A stretch of 64,000 bases of DNA from Gemmataceae bacterium (GTDB lineage: Bacteria; Planctomycetota; Planctomycetia; Gemmatales; Gemmataceae), in NCBI GenBank assembly GCA_901538445.1, contig LR594586.1:1-64000 (forward strand), in the 5' to 3' direction. The notes under the pieces were generated by a model that did no database searches, was not told the origin of the DNA, and saw only the letters and a list, made by a program, of their open reading frames with translations. The position numbers and the translations under genes are program-made. Below are positions 47,553-55,778 of this stretch, piece after piece (the first letter of the stretch is position 1; every line of letters begins with the position of its first letter).

Positions 47553-49800
47553 CGGCCCCCCTTCGCTTCAGGCTGCGTTTCTTGGGCTGCCAGTACCGTT
47601 CGGGAAGCTCGCGGCCGTTGATGTCGCTGCGTGAAGCCGATTGCCCGCAAAGCCAAGTCGAGGGCGCGTAAACGTTCCACTTCTTCTGATACTTGCCCCA
47701 AGTGTGATCGATGTGACCGGGTTCTTCAGTCCAGAGCCACAAGAGGAAGTGCAAGCATCCGGGGCGAACAATGTAAGCGTGCGTGCGGTGCGTCTGGTTG
47801 CACTTGAAGACGCCGTTACCCAAGTCGTCGGGCTTTTCTTTGTGCTGCCCGCCCAAGTAAATCATGTTCCAATCTGCGGGAACCTTGTCCATGAACTCGC
47901 GGAACCGCTCGCGGAAGTCGGGAACGAAAGTAACGTCATCCTCGAACACGCTCACATCTTGCCCGGTGGGTATCGCGTCCCGAAGTGCCTGCCGATGCGA
48001 CAATGAGCAACCGTAAGCCCCGGCCCCGGCAGCCTTCCACACGTCCGGCAACGCCAACGCAGAACCGTCAACGGCTTCGACCACACGCGGCTTAACGCCG
48101 ATCTTGGCGAACTCCGAAAGGGCTGCCGTCAATCTGTCGGGGCGTTTCTTGAGGTTGATAAGAACCGAGTTCGGCAGTGCTGGCGCGGGCGTCGGTGCGG
48201 TTGTCGTCACTGGCGGTAGTGCGGGCTTCTCTTTGCATCCGCACGAGCGGGTAATGCGGCCCACTTGTCGAACTTGGGAAGCGGGCCGAACGGGTTGAGG
48301 TGCCATAGGTGCCATACCGAACATTGGGAACGCCGACGAAGAGATTTCGGACGACGAACTAGACGACGACGAACTAGACGACGACGAAGAGATTTCGGAC
48401 GACGAACTAGACGACGACGACGAAACGGAACTGCTGCTACTGCTACTCGAAGTGCAAGAACCGCAATCGGGGCAAAGGTTAATGGAGTAGTTCGAGGGCG
48501 TACCACTGGCGAAGCCCAAGAACACGCCACACGCATTAACCGCGAAGGCAAACGGGGTAACGGTGTAGGTGATCCCGCAGCCGTTCTTTGAAATCGCTGT
48601 GATCGCTGAAAAGACCGGCCCCACGCCCGTGAAGGTATCGACCGCGACAGCCCCCGCCGAAATCGTCAAACCGCAGCCGACTTTCACGCCCAACGTCGAA
48701 CACGCTTCGGGGTCAGCATCCGGCACCACTTCCAAGCCCGGCCCCGCTACGGTGTCGAGGTTCACGGCTACGCCATCCGCCGTAACGTCGATGTGGCACG
48801 AAGGGCGAACCGCGAGCTTATCGCATCCGCTGCCGTCTTCGACTTCCAACCCGTTGCCCGCGAGCGTTGGAACATCGACCGCAACAGCCTTCGCGCCGTC
48901 GAGGACGATTCCGCAACCCGGCTTTACCGCCAGTGAATCGCATCCGCTGTTGTCCTGAACCTGTAGCCCGTCGCCAGCAAGGGAAGCGTGATCTACGCCA
49001 ATGCCACTGGTTCCGACGTACTGCAAACCGCATTCGGGATTCACGCCAAGAAGACAGTTTTCCGCGTCCCAAACCAACCCATCGAAGGCCACTGCTGACA
49101 AGTCAAGTGCTACAGCCCCGCCCGCGTCGATCCCCAAGCCGCAGCCCGTCTTTACTCCCAGTGTCGAGCAAGATAACGGGTTTTCATCTGGCACCACTTC
49201 AAGCCCCGGCCCCGCCACCGTGTCGAGGTTGACCGCAACGCCTTCTTCGGCCGTTACCTCGATGTGACAGCCGGGGCGAACCGCGAACTTGTCGCAACCG
49301 CTTTCGTCTTGCACTTCAAACCCGTCGCCCGCCAAGCCCTCAACATCGACCGCGAGCTTATCGCACGTCCCGCTATCAACGTCCTCAACGACAAGCCCGC
49401 AGCCCGCGAGTTCGCCCGCATTAACGCCTAGCTTGCCCTCTGCGTCGTATTCGAGTGCGCAACCGGCTTCGGGAAGCTCGCCAGTGTCAACCGCGAAGAT
49501 CAAATACCCGTCAATCGCCCCGTAGTTGATCGCACGATACCGCCGGCCTTCGGTGAGTGCTTCGCCGTTCGAGGAAACCGCGTAACTCGTATCCGTGTAT
49601 TCGTTCCATGCTTCAACGTCGCAAGCGAAATCGGTCGTAACGCACGGGTAATAGCCGTCTACTTCGGGGCCAGTAACGCGAATGTGAACATCAAAACGCC
49701 CGGTGCCTCTGAACGTGCTTGCGGGCGTACCGCCTCTGTCGCCCCTCAGTAACAGGCTTTTGACTTTGCGTGCGGTTGTTTTGCTGAGTTGAAAGCCCAT
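47542..49800 (-). CDS. Fibre-like protein fused to a GT25 glycosyltransferase
   Basis: The 752-residue protein has three parts. Residues 1-450 form a repetitive beta region with GCG/SGCDKLAV..GC.I units and two near-identical 60-residue blocks (175-235 and 332-392), as in tail fibres. Residues 451-489 are almost pure serine, a linker. Residues 544-735 match GT25: VLINLKKRPDRL, VVEAVDGS, GCSLSHRQAL, the EDD at 620-622, and WNMIYLGG. GT25 enzymes add galactose or glucose to LPS or collagen. A glycosyltransferase fused to a virion fibre could modify host glycans or the virion itself. It is followed by the GT9-like gene. Confidence 0.8.
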   Translation of the reverse strand: MGFQLSKTTARKVKSLLLRGDRGGTPASTFRGTGRFDVHIRVTGPEVDGYYPCVTTDFACDVEAWNEYTDTSYAVSSNGEALTEGRRYRAINYGAIDGYLIFAVDTGELPEAGCALEYDAEGKLGVNAGELAGCGLVVEDVDSGTCDKLAVDVEGLAGDGFEVQDESGCDKFAVRPGCHIEVTAEEGVAVNLDTVAGPGLEVVPDENPLSCSTLGVKTGCGLGIDAGGAVALDLSAVAFDGLVWDAENCLLGVNPECGLQYVGTSGIGVDHASLAGDGLQVQDNSGCDSLAVKPGCGIVLDGAKAVAVDVPTLAGNGLEVEDGSGCDKLAVRPSCHIDVTADGVAVNLDTVAGPGLEVVPDADPEACSTLGVKVGCGLTISAGAVAVDTFTGVGPVFSAITAISKNGCGITYTVTPFAFAVNACGVFLGFASGTPSNYSINLCPDCGSCTSSSSSSSSVSSSSSSSSSEISSSSSSSSSSSSSSEISSSAFPMFGMAPMAPQPVRPASQVRQVGRITRSCGCKEKPALPPVTTTAPTPAPALPNSVLINLKKRPDRLTAALSEFAKIGVKPRVVEAVDGSALALPDVWKAAGAGAYGCSLSHRQALRDAIPTGQDVSVFEDDVTFVPDFRERFREFMDKVPADWNMIYLGGQHKEKPDDLGNGVFKCNQTHRTHAYIVRPGCLHFLLWLWTEEPGHIDHTWGKYQKKWNVYAPSTWLCGQSASRSDINGRELPERYWQPKKRSLKRRGAVAR
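48325..48450 (-). repeat. Poly-serine linker coding repeat
   Basis: TCG/AGT-rich triplet tracts encode about 39 residues that are nearly all serine, interrupted by V and EI. The DNA itself is a repeated GACGACGAACTA-type pattern on the + strand, likely prone to slippage. Confidence 0.75.
48625..48807 (-). repeat. Fibre repeat block 2
   Basis: This block encodes residues 332-392 of the fibre-GT25 protein and is a close copy of the block at 49096-49278; both carry VNLDTVAGPGLEVVPD and CSTLGVK. Confidence 0.75.
49096..49278 (-). repeat. Fibre repeat block 1
   Basis: This block encodes residues 175-235 of the fibre-GT25 protein. It shares most of its residues with the block at 48625-48807, indicating internal duplication. 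Confidence 0.75.
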
Positions 49801-49803
49801 AGG

Positions 49804-50754
49804 TTACGCAAACACGTTCGTGAAAGAGGTTTCTTGGTACGGGTAAATCGTCTGGTAAACGCTGACTGCGGGAGTACCGCCACCGACGACAAAGAACGGC
49901 AACGGGGCTGCGGGGTTGTCGTTGGGTGCGAGCTTCCGCCCTAGCCCGTTCAACTTCTGCGGGCTGTCTACAGGCATGCCGGTTGTGGTGTTGATAAACT
50001 TCTGTTCGACGTACTGCACGCCGTTGTTGAAGTGTTCGTAGAAGCCTTGATCTAGAACTTCGATGCCCCAACCTACGGGGTTGTATTCAAACTCAACGCT
50101 GCATTGCGTGAACCATCCGTAGCCCTGTTCAAAGGCGTACTGCCCATCCCAAGAGTTGCAACGAAGCGTACCTTGTGCGAAGGCATTGTGTGCCGCAATG
50201 ATTTTGAAGTTCGCATCGTTGCACTTGTTCTGATACGTCTGTTTTTTGGCGATAACGTCAACCAAGCCCTTGTTGAACTCCACCGTAAGCACAGTGGTGC
50301 AGACTTCGACTTCTAGCCCCTCGATGGGTTGGCGTGCGGAGTTCTGAACAGCCTTTCCCGCCCGGTCGCGCGTGAGAGGCACCATGCGGCGGTTGCTGCT
50401 GTACTTCAAGGAAGGCGTGCGTAGCGTCGGGTTCGGTTGCTGCGTGGGGTCTTGCTGCCCCGGATCGCCGCTTGCGTCAGTGCTGCCAACGTCAAACGGC
50501 CGGTTGGTGTACGAATACGACAGGTCGAACCAACCCAACTGCCCATCGATAGCCGTACTGGTGACTTCGACCGCAAGACATGTGCTGTCGTCCGGGTGAA
50601 TGTCGTATTTGTTGATGCCAATAGCGACCAAACCCCACGCGGGGCGAATGTTGGTCGTATCCGCAAAGAATCTGAACGTTCTGGTGAGAGTGACTTCGCC
50701 ATCACGCGAAACTTGTGCTTGCCCTCTGTGGGTTTCTTCTGCCCATGCTGCCAA
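49804..50754 (-). CDS. Phage tail-associated protein, unknown
   Basis: The 316-residue protein starts with TTG preceded by a GGGGGA site. It is beta-rich (EVTLTRTFRFFADTTN, CLAVEVTSTAIDGQLGWFDLSYSY, CTTVLTVEFNKGLVDVI, FTQCSVEFEYNPVGWGIEVLD). It lies between the tape measure and the fibre, where distal tail or baseplate proteins are usual in siphoviruses. I do not recognise a specific family. Confidence 0.62.
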   Translation of the reverse strand: MAAWAEETHRGQAQVSRDGEVTLTRTFRFFADTTNIRPAWGLVAIGINKYDIHPDDSTCLAVEVTSTAIDGQLGWFDLSYSYTNRPFDVGSTDASGDPGQQDPTQQPNPTLRTPSLKYSSNRRMVPLTRDRAGKAVQNSARQPIEGLEVEVCTTVLTVEFNKGLVDVIAKKQTYQNKCNDANFKIIAAHNAFAQGTLRCNSWDGQYAFEQGYGWFTQCSVEFEYNPVGWGIEVLDQGFYEHFNNGVQYVEQKFINTTTGMPVDSPQKLNGLGRKLAPNDNPAAPLPFFVVGGGTPAVSVYQTIYPYQETSFTNVFA

Positions 50755-50766
50755 CTGTCCCCCAAA

Positions 50767-51987
50767 TCAGATTTCCGCCGGTGCTTTGTCTTTGAAAATC
50801 CCCTCTCGGATGTCCGACAGGATGCGGCCGTGTTTTTCGAGTTCGGCAAGTTGCTTTTCAATGGCCTTCTTGCGGTCTTCCTCGAACTTCGACTTGTTGT
50901 TGAACGTGATCTCTGCCGCAGTACCTCGAACCAGAGCGTTTAAGGGCGTGAACTGCTGTGCTTCGAGCTTCTTCAACGCGATAAGCCCCTTGATGCGTTC
51001 GGCCTTGTCCTTGTCGATGCCCTTCTTTAGCAAGTCATCGAGCTTTTCTTCCTCTGCCGTCTTCTTCGTCACGCCCGCCAGTTCGAGAACATCAGCCGTC
51101 AACGTCTTGATGAGGTCGTCTGCGTCTTTGGCGTTCTGTGCCATCTCCTTCGCGGATATTGCGGCCATTGCTTCCCGCATCTGCCCCGAAGTCAGGTTGA
51201 ATTGCTCCTTCAGACGCAGCAACTTCGAGGTTTCCGCACTCTGCCCCTCGATTTCTTTCGTTGCGTACTGCAAATCTCGAATGAAGTCGCGGTGAGCTTG
51301 GACGGCTGCCGGGTTCGTCAGTGGGTCGCGGAGTCTGGCGAGTTGCTTTTGTGCGTCCCTCGCGCTCTTGTCCGCTTCTTCCTTCGCACTTTTCGCCGCG
51401 TCGTACTCCTTCTGTGCGGCCTTCTGCTTCGTTTCAAGCCCGCCAGTCAACCAAGTGCCGAAGTTGTCGAGGCTGTTCCATTTGCTGTCGAGGTCGTCTT
51501 TCGTCTTGCTCGTCTTCTTCAAGTCGGCATCGAGCGTAGCCACTTGGGTTCGGATGCCCGCGATGCGTCCTTCAATCGCGTTCATTCCCTCAGTGGTTCC
51601 CGCGATGCTGCTAAGTGAGCTAATCCATTCTTGCTCTACCTCGATGCTTTCTTTGATCGATTCGCGCCAAAGTTTCTGTACGTCCGAAGCCTTCTCCAAC
51701 TCCTTTTCGAGTGCCTTGACGGGCGTAATCACGTCCCAAATCTCTTTGCCGATCATCGCCACGCCCGCGATACCCGCACCGATCAAACCCGCCTTCCCGA
51801 ACCCGCCGAAGATGCCCTTGTCTCCCCCGGTCGCGTCCCTCAGGAAGTCTTTGCTACCTTCCTTGAAGTTCTGCCCGATGGTTTTGCTTTCGGTCTTCGC
51901 CTTCTGTGCAGCCTTCTTCAACCCCGCGTTAAGCTGCGTGGCGTCGAGGGACAGGACAATTGAGCCTTCGGCAACTGCTTGTGACAC
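50767..51987 (-). CDS. Tail tape measure-like protein
   Basis: The product (about 406 residues from a GTG at 51987 with an AAAGGA site) opens with VSQAVAEGSIVLSLDATQLNAGLKKA, the characteristic tape-measure N-terminus. A hydrophobic stretch (GLIGAGIAGVAMIGKEIWDVI) and long coiled coils follow (for example AQKEYDAAKSAKEEADKSARDAQKQLARL). It sets tail length and is ejected on infection. It is short, suggesting a short siphovirus tail. An upstream ATG at 52029 is also open in this frame. Its 5' end overlaps the frameshifted chaperone. Confidence 0.75.
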   Translation of the reverse strand: MSQAVAEGSIVLSLDATQLNAGLKKAAQKAKTESKTIGQNFKEGSKDFLRDATGGDKGIFGGFGKAGLIGAGIAGVAMIGKEIWDVITPVKALEKELEKASDVQKLWRESIKESIEVEQEWISSLSSIAGTTEGMNAIEGRIAGIRTQVATLDADLKKTSKTKDDLDSKWNSLDNFGTWLTGGLETKQKAAQKEYDAAKSAKEEADKSARDAQKQLARLRDPLTNPAAVQAHRDFIRDLQYATKEIEGQSAETSKLLRLKEQFNLTSGQMREAMAAISAKEMAQNAKDADDLIKTLTADVLELAGVTKKTAEEEKLDDLLKKGIDKDKAERIKGLIALKKLEAQQFTPLNALVRGTAAEITFNNKSKFEEDRKKAIEKQLAELEKHGRILSDIREGIFKDKAPAEI

Positions 51988-52205
51988 TGGTTCCTTTTCT
52001 GGTTCTGCTTCTTCAAGGCTTCGGCCCACGCGACCACTACGCCCCGGCCCCCTTCACGCCACTTCAACGGCTTCGATGCGTTCCGCGTGAGGTCTGCAAC
52101 CAAGTTGATGTAATCGTCTGTCGAGAGGCTTCGCACAGCGTCAGGAAGCCATTTCATTTCGGTACATAGCCGGTAGAAGGTCGCAAGTTCGGTCGACGCC
52201 TTCAG
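51918..52205 (-). CDS. Tail chaperone frameshift extension (gpT-like)
   Basis: After a -1 shift at 52205-52211 reading continues as LKASTELATFYRLC for 95 residues, giving a G-T fusion of about 207 residues. The region has helix-rich sequence (PDAVRSLSTDDYINLVADL, GGRGVVVAWAEALKKQ) and lacks its own ribosome-binding site. In lambda-like phages the minor G-T product recruits the tape measure. The end overlaps the tape measure start by 70 bases. Confidence 0.75.
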   Translation of the reverse strand: MKASTELATFYRLCTEMKWLPDAVRSLSTDDYINLVADLTRNASKPLKWREGGRGVVVAWAEALKKQNQKRNQCHKQLPKAQLSCPSTPRSLTRG

Positions 52206-52540
52206 TTTTTTTTTGCTTCCTCTACCGGATCGCCAGTGAGCTTGTTCATTTCTGCGGCTTGCCGTCCGATCCTCAACACCACTTCGCCGCACTTGGTACA
52301 AAGTCGGTCGTAGTCATCGAGAGTAAACAGCCGGTTCCCGTCGTCGTCGCAAGCACAAAACAGCAACGTGACGACGAAAAGTAACCTGCCTTCTTCTGCG
52401 TCTGCCAGAAAGCGAGACAGTTCGAGGCGTTCGCCCACGTTCAGAAGACGCAAACGAATTGACACGCCCCATTCGGGTACGTCAATCGGTGCCGTCAACC
52501 GCAAGTCTTTCGCGTTGAAGATCGCATCGCGGATACTCAC
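52202..52540 (-). CDS. Tail assembly chaperone (gpG-like)
   Basis: The 112-residue protein (IDVPEWGVSIRLRLLNVGERLELSRFLADA, CACDDDGNRLFTLDDYDRL) fits the small tail assembly chaperone encoded between tail tube and tape measure. Its ATG overlaps the tail tube stop (ATGA-type, 52537-52540), and it ends at the slippery site. It would bind the tape measure with the frameshifted form during tail assembly. Confidence 0.78.
   Translation of the reverse strand: MSIRDAIFNAKDLRLTAPIDVPEWGVSIRLRLLNVGERLELSRFLADAEEGRLLFVVTLLFCACDDDGNRLFTLDDYDRLCTKCGEVVLRIGRQAAEMNKLTGDPVEEAKKN
52205..52211 (-). other. -1 programmed frameshift slippery site
   Basis: On the minus strand the sequence is A AAA AAC immediately followed by the zero-frame TGA stop; nine A's precede the C in all. 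The -1 frame is open for 95 codons. This heptamer is a canonical X XXY YYZ slippery site. Confidence 0.82.
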
Positions 52541-52932
52541 GAAATCACCGGCAAGCCAGTCAATTTGACTTCCCCAGAAATCATGACTTCATCGGCGGGA
52601 GTCACTTGAACATCGAGCTTGGTAAGGAACCCGTCGCAAGTAACGGCAACGTCTTCTTCATCGGGGCCAGTCACGCGCCAACCGATGGTTTCACGAATCT
52701 TGCCTTGAAGGGCGGTGTAAGTGGCTTCTGAGAACTCGCATTCAAACGTGATCGCGCCCGCGTCAACCATGCCCGGCATAAATGACATTGCGAAATCTGT
52801 GTTGCCCAAGTGGGTGGTGTCAACTGACGAGACATTGAAGCCCGGAAAACTGACTGACTTGACGCCCGCGAGAGGCACGAAAGATGAAGTGTCTTCGTAT
52901 TCGAGGGATGCTGAAATTCCGATAACTGCCAA
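52537..52932 (-). CDS. Major tail (tube) protein
   Basis: The 131-residue protein has strands and loops typical of phage tail tube proteins (LAGVKSVSFPGFNVSSVDTTHLGN, GAITFECEFSEATYTALQG, EVMISGEVKLTG). It starts with TTG preceded by GGAGG. Position and size just before the frameshifted chaperone support the call. It polymerises into the tail tube. Confidence 0.82.
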   Translation of the reverse strand: MAVIGISASLEYEDTSSFVPLAGVKSVSFPGFNVSSVDTTHLGNTDFAMSFMPGMVDAGAITFECEFSEATYTALQGKIRETIGWRVTGPDEEDVAVTCDGFLTKLDVQVTPADEVMISGEVKLTGLPVIS

Positions 52933-52962
52933 TGATCCTCCATTGTTACTGTGTGTTCGTAT

Positions 52963-53418
52963 TTAGGGCTTCCGGCCGCTAATTAGTGCGGGAATGACTT
53001 CGGAGAGCTTCCGCAGTGTTGCTTGTGCGAATGCGGCCTTTGCTGAGTTGAGGGCGGAAGCCATGAAGTGACGGCCCGCGAAGTTCTTCGTACCTCTGTC
53101 AACAAGCGGTTGGTACTTGGCGGGTCGCACCAGTTTCCTTTTCGCGTTCCTGCCCCGGCCGATCTTCACGTTTCGCTTGAACGCGGTCGAAGCCCCGATG
53201 ATTGCGGCCCAAGTGTTGTTCGCCTTGTAGTTCCGTACTCGAATCCGAATGGCTTTCTTCAGTAGACCGCTATCGCTTGGGGCTGCCGCAATCACTGCCG
53301 CTTTCATGGGGCTTGCACCGGCCGAAATCGCAATCCGCATGGCCTTGTTCTTGATTCCAGAAGCCAAGCCCGCGAGCGATTGCACCGGGTCGATAGTCCA
53401 CTTGATGCTTGTTGCCAT
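52963..53418 (-). CDS. HK97 gp10-like tail/head-tail joining protein
   Basis: The 151-residue basic protein has the gp10-type layout: APSDSGLLKKAIRIRVRNY, then a glycine-containing GRGRNAKRKLVRPAKYQPLVDRGTKN, then FMASALNSAKAAFAQATL. It is coupled to the preceding gene (TAATG overlap at 53416-53420). It probably forms part of the tail completion ring. Confidence 0.75.
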   Translation of the reverse strand: MATSIKWTIDPVQSLAGLASGIKNKAMRIAISAGASPMKAAVIAAAPSDSGLLKKAIRIRVRNYKANNTWAAIIGASTAFKRNVKIGRGRNAKRKLVRPAKYQPLVDRGTKNFAGRHFMASALNSAKAAFAQATLRKLSEVIPALISGRKP

Positions 53419-53762
53419 TAGCCCTCTATCGTGTAGTCAACAAGAACATCATGTCTGAAGGCGTCGAGGATGATTTCGTTCTCGCCCGCATGGATCGCAT
53501 CGATACGCCAAACGTTCCCGTCGGTGTCTTCAAGAAGGTCGTCAACCGTTACCGTTGGGTAGTTGCGAACGCGGATAGTGGCGTCTGCCCCGGTTTGCGT
53601 TGCCCCGTACTCGCTTTGGTGTCGGCCGTTCGTTTCTTCGACCGCACACCAGAGGTAGCCCGTACCCGCGTGCGTTAAGACTTCCTGCCCCGTTGTGTCG
53701 TCTTGCGTGCGCGTACCAACCAACCGACGCAACCGCGTGTTGTAAATGCCTGCCCCTGCCAT
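53418..53762 (-). CDS. Head closure (head-tail adaptor) protein
   Basis: The 114-residue beta-rich protein (GTGYLWCAVEETNGRHQSEYGATQTGADATIRVRNYP, VWRIDAIHAGENEIILD) fits the SPP1 gp16/Phage_H_T_join type. It is TAATG-coupled with both the connector upstream and the gp10-like gene downstream, and joins the capsid connector to the tail. Confidence 0.75.
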   Translation of the reverse strand: MAGAGIYNTRLRRLVGTRTQDDTTGQEVLTHAGTGYLWCAVEETNGRHQSEYGATQTGADATIRVRNYPTVTVDDLLEDTDGNVWRIDAIHAGENEIILDAFRHDVLVDYTIEG

Positions 53763-54361
53763 TACGCCCCCTCATTCCAACTGCCACAAATGCCCGTGCG
53801 GAACTGGTCACACACTGCCCGCCAACCGGCCGGAACTTCAACTTGTGTCGTGTCGCCGTATGCTTCGCGAACGTTGTACCAGTGTGCCGCAAGGAGCTTC
53901 ACGGCTTGGGCTGCGAGCTTCGGCACCGCAGAGCTATCAGCATGCCCCGCGACGAACTGAACCCGCACGTTTGGTACGGCTGTCGCGTGAAGCTCTAGAA
54001 AGGCGAACCCGGTGCCGAACGTGACACGGGCGGGAGCGTCGGAAAGATCGGTGCTGTAGTCGCTGCTGCTGACGGTTTGCCAAGTTCCCGCCGCGTCGAG
54101 GTATTGCACGCTCGAAACGGCTGTTACCGGATGGGCGGGAATGTAAACGGTGCCGTCAGAAGGCCAACCGTCGAGGCGTAGCCGGTAAGTCGAGGTGATA
54201 AGGACATAGCCCGTTTGCCGTCTGAAAAGATCATCCGCAGCCGTCAACCAGTCTGCCAAGAGGTCATCTTCCGACGTGTCGTTTAGCCGCAGATGGGCTT
54301 TAAGCGTCGCGGTGCTGACACTGGTACTCGCGGGCGGTGTGATTGTCTCGATTCGTTCCAT
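53762..54361 (-). CDS. Head-tail connector (gp6-like) protein
   Basis: The 199-residue protein begins MERIETITPPAS, then TATLKAHLRLNDTSEDDLLADWLTAADD, the conserved start of gp6-like connectors, and continues with a beta region (PAHPVTAVSSVQYLD). The ATG at 54361 was preferred over the longer frame because the family start lies there. It follows the major capsid gene and a terminator. Confidence 0.82.
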   Translation of the reverse strand: MERIETITPPASTSVSTATLKAHLRLNDTSEDDLLADWLTAADDLFRRQTGYVLITSTYRLRLDGWPSDGTVYIPAHPVTAVSSVQYLDAAGTWQTVSSSDYSTDLSDAPARVTFGTGFAFLELHATAVPNVRVQFVAGHADSSAVPKLAAQAVKLLAAHWYNVREAYGDTTQVEVPAGWRAVCDQFRTGICGSWNEGA

Positions 54362-54388
54362 GCGGTATTTAGGGTTCTCGAAACAAGA

Positions 54389-54426
54389 ACGCCCGCCGAT
54401 CCTCGATGAAGAGAACCGGCGGGCGT
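54389..54426 (-). terminator. Terminator after the major capsid gene
   Basis: A perfect ten-base stem (54389-54398 with 54417-54426) is followed on the minus strand by TCTTGTTTCG, a T-rich tail. It would reduce transcription into tail genes and raise the capsid share. Confidence 0.7.
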
Positions 54427-54448
54427 GTGGCATCCGTGCCGAATGGGT

Positions 54449-55723
54449 TTACGGTGCGTCGTAGCTGTTCAGGGTCTTCACGCCAGACTTGTTCAAATAC
54501 CGGCCGTCTGCCCGTTCGAGCATCACGAAGCCGACTTCGCCCGTTGCGGCGTAAAGCTCATCGAGGCGGGTAAGCACGCGGTCGCTACAAGTGCGCCAAC
54601 GGTACTTGCTCAACGCCCCGAACAGGATGAGGGGAGCGTTATCGCCGGGGCTTGCAATGCTGGTCATCTGGTTCGAGATGTACACCGGATACCCAAGCAA
54701 CCGGGGCGTAGTGCCTTCCTGAAGGTTGCCCATGAAAATCGGGAAGTTCTGATCGTCTGCCAACTGGCGGATAGCGGCCCAAGTCGCATCGTGCATGACG
54801 AACCCGGCACCGGGCAAGTTGCGATACGCGATGTCAACGCTTGTTTCCAAGTCGATCAACTTCGCAAGGGTCAAGGCGTTTCCGCTCGCAAGGTTCACGC
54901 CCGCAGACACGCCGTAGAGCATGCCTTCCGGTGCGGCCGATCCCGCGTTGGTGCTGACTACTGCGGCTTCATACGCACGGCCGAACCGCTCGCCGAAGGC
55001 TTCCGCCAAGTAGCTTTCGAGGTCGATTACGCTGTCTTGCAGAAGCTCAACGGACACTTTCACAATCGGGCTTGCGTACTTCCACGCCTTGAAGGTGACT
55101 TTGGTGAAGCTCGGATCGGAAGACGAACCAATCGAACCGGCTTCCGAGACAATCGCGGCAGAGTTGCCCGTGTCGTCAACGACGGTGAAAGGAAGGTCGC
55201 GGCCGTCCGCAGTGGTGAAGCTGGTGACAGCCCCGCCAATCGGGAAGAAGTAGGCGAGCTTCTTTTCGTATTCGCTGGTGAAGTCGGCCGGTACAGGGGC
55301 GTTCGAGGTTGACTTCGAGAGGGCGCGAAGCTCGCGTAGGTTGAGGCTTCGAGAAGCAACGTTCAGCCCAAGCAAGGACGCACGGCCCAACATGTCGTTG
55401 CCAACTTGCCCGGTGCCGTACATCGCCCACGCGCGGAACGCTGCCTTGCGGTCGTTCTCCGAAACGCTGACGCTGGCGAGTTTGCCCGGTGCGGTCTTGC
55501 GGCCGGTCGATTCCCTTTGGTGGGCGTCGGCTGCGAGTACCTTTGATTTGGTTTCTGCGGAAGCGGCTTGGGCGTCGAGTTGATCGGCTTGCGTGAAGAT
55601 CGCTTCGATTTGGGTGTTTTCGTCTGGCGTCAGGTCGCGTTGATCGGCTTCGGCAGCATCAACGATTACCTTCGCATTTGCGATGAGCTTGGCGCGTTGC
55701 TCGCGTAGGTCTTGTGGGTTCAA
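54449..55723 (-). CDS. HK97-fold major capsid protein
   Basis: The 424-residue protein has a helical delta/scaffold region (1-90: QDLREQRAKLIANAKVIVDAAEAD, QADQLDAQAASAE) followed by the HK97 core: LREL...FTSEYEKKLAYFFPIGGAVTSF, AAIVSEAGSIGSSSDPSFTKVTFKAWKYASPIVKVS, and GFVMHDATWAAIRQL. Start is TTG with GGAGA. The prohead protease encoded upstream would remove the delta domain. The capsid gene is followed by a terminator. Confidence 0.95.
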   Translation of the reverse strand: MNPQDLREQRAKLIANAKVIVDAAEADQRDLTPDENTQIEAIFTQADQLDAQAASAETKSKVLAADAHQRESTGRKTAPGKLASVSVSENDRKAAFRAWAMYGTGQVGNDMLGRASLLGLNVASRSLNLRELRALSKSTSNAPVPADFTSEYEKKLAYFFPIGGAVTSFTTADGRDLPFTVVDDTGNSAAIVSEAGSIGSSSDPSFTKVTFKAWKYASPIVKVSVELLQDSVIDLESYLAEAFGERFGRAYEAAVVSTNAGSAAPEGMLYGVSAGVNLASGNALTLAKLIDLETSVDIAYRNLPGAGFVMHDATWAAIRQLADDQNFPIFMGNLQEGTTPRLLGYPVYISNQMTSIASPGDNAPLILFGALSKYRWRTCSDRVLTRLDELYAATGEVGFVMLERADGRYLNKSGVKTLNSYDAP

Positions 55724-55778
55724 TGTTCTCCGTAAGGAAGGGGTCTAAACTCGTTGCTGGTATCTAGTCCGGCAGTTG

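Noticed and set aside
48325-49278. CRISPR-like array
   Set aside because: The repeats are in frame inside a coding region and encode fibre blocks and a serine linker; there are no spacers or cas genes.
44604-49800. Diversity-generating retroelement
   Set aside because: An Avd-like protein and a repetitive fibre are present, but no reverse transcriptase and no template/variable repeat pair with A-specific changes were seen.
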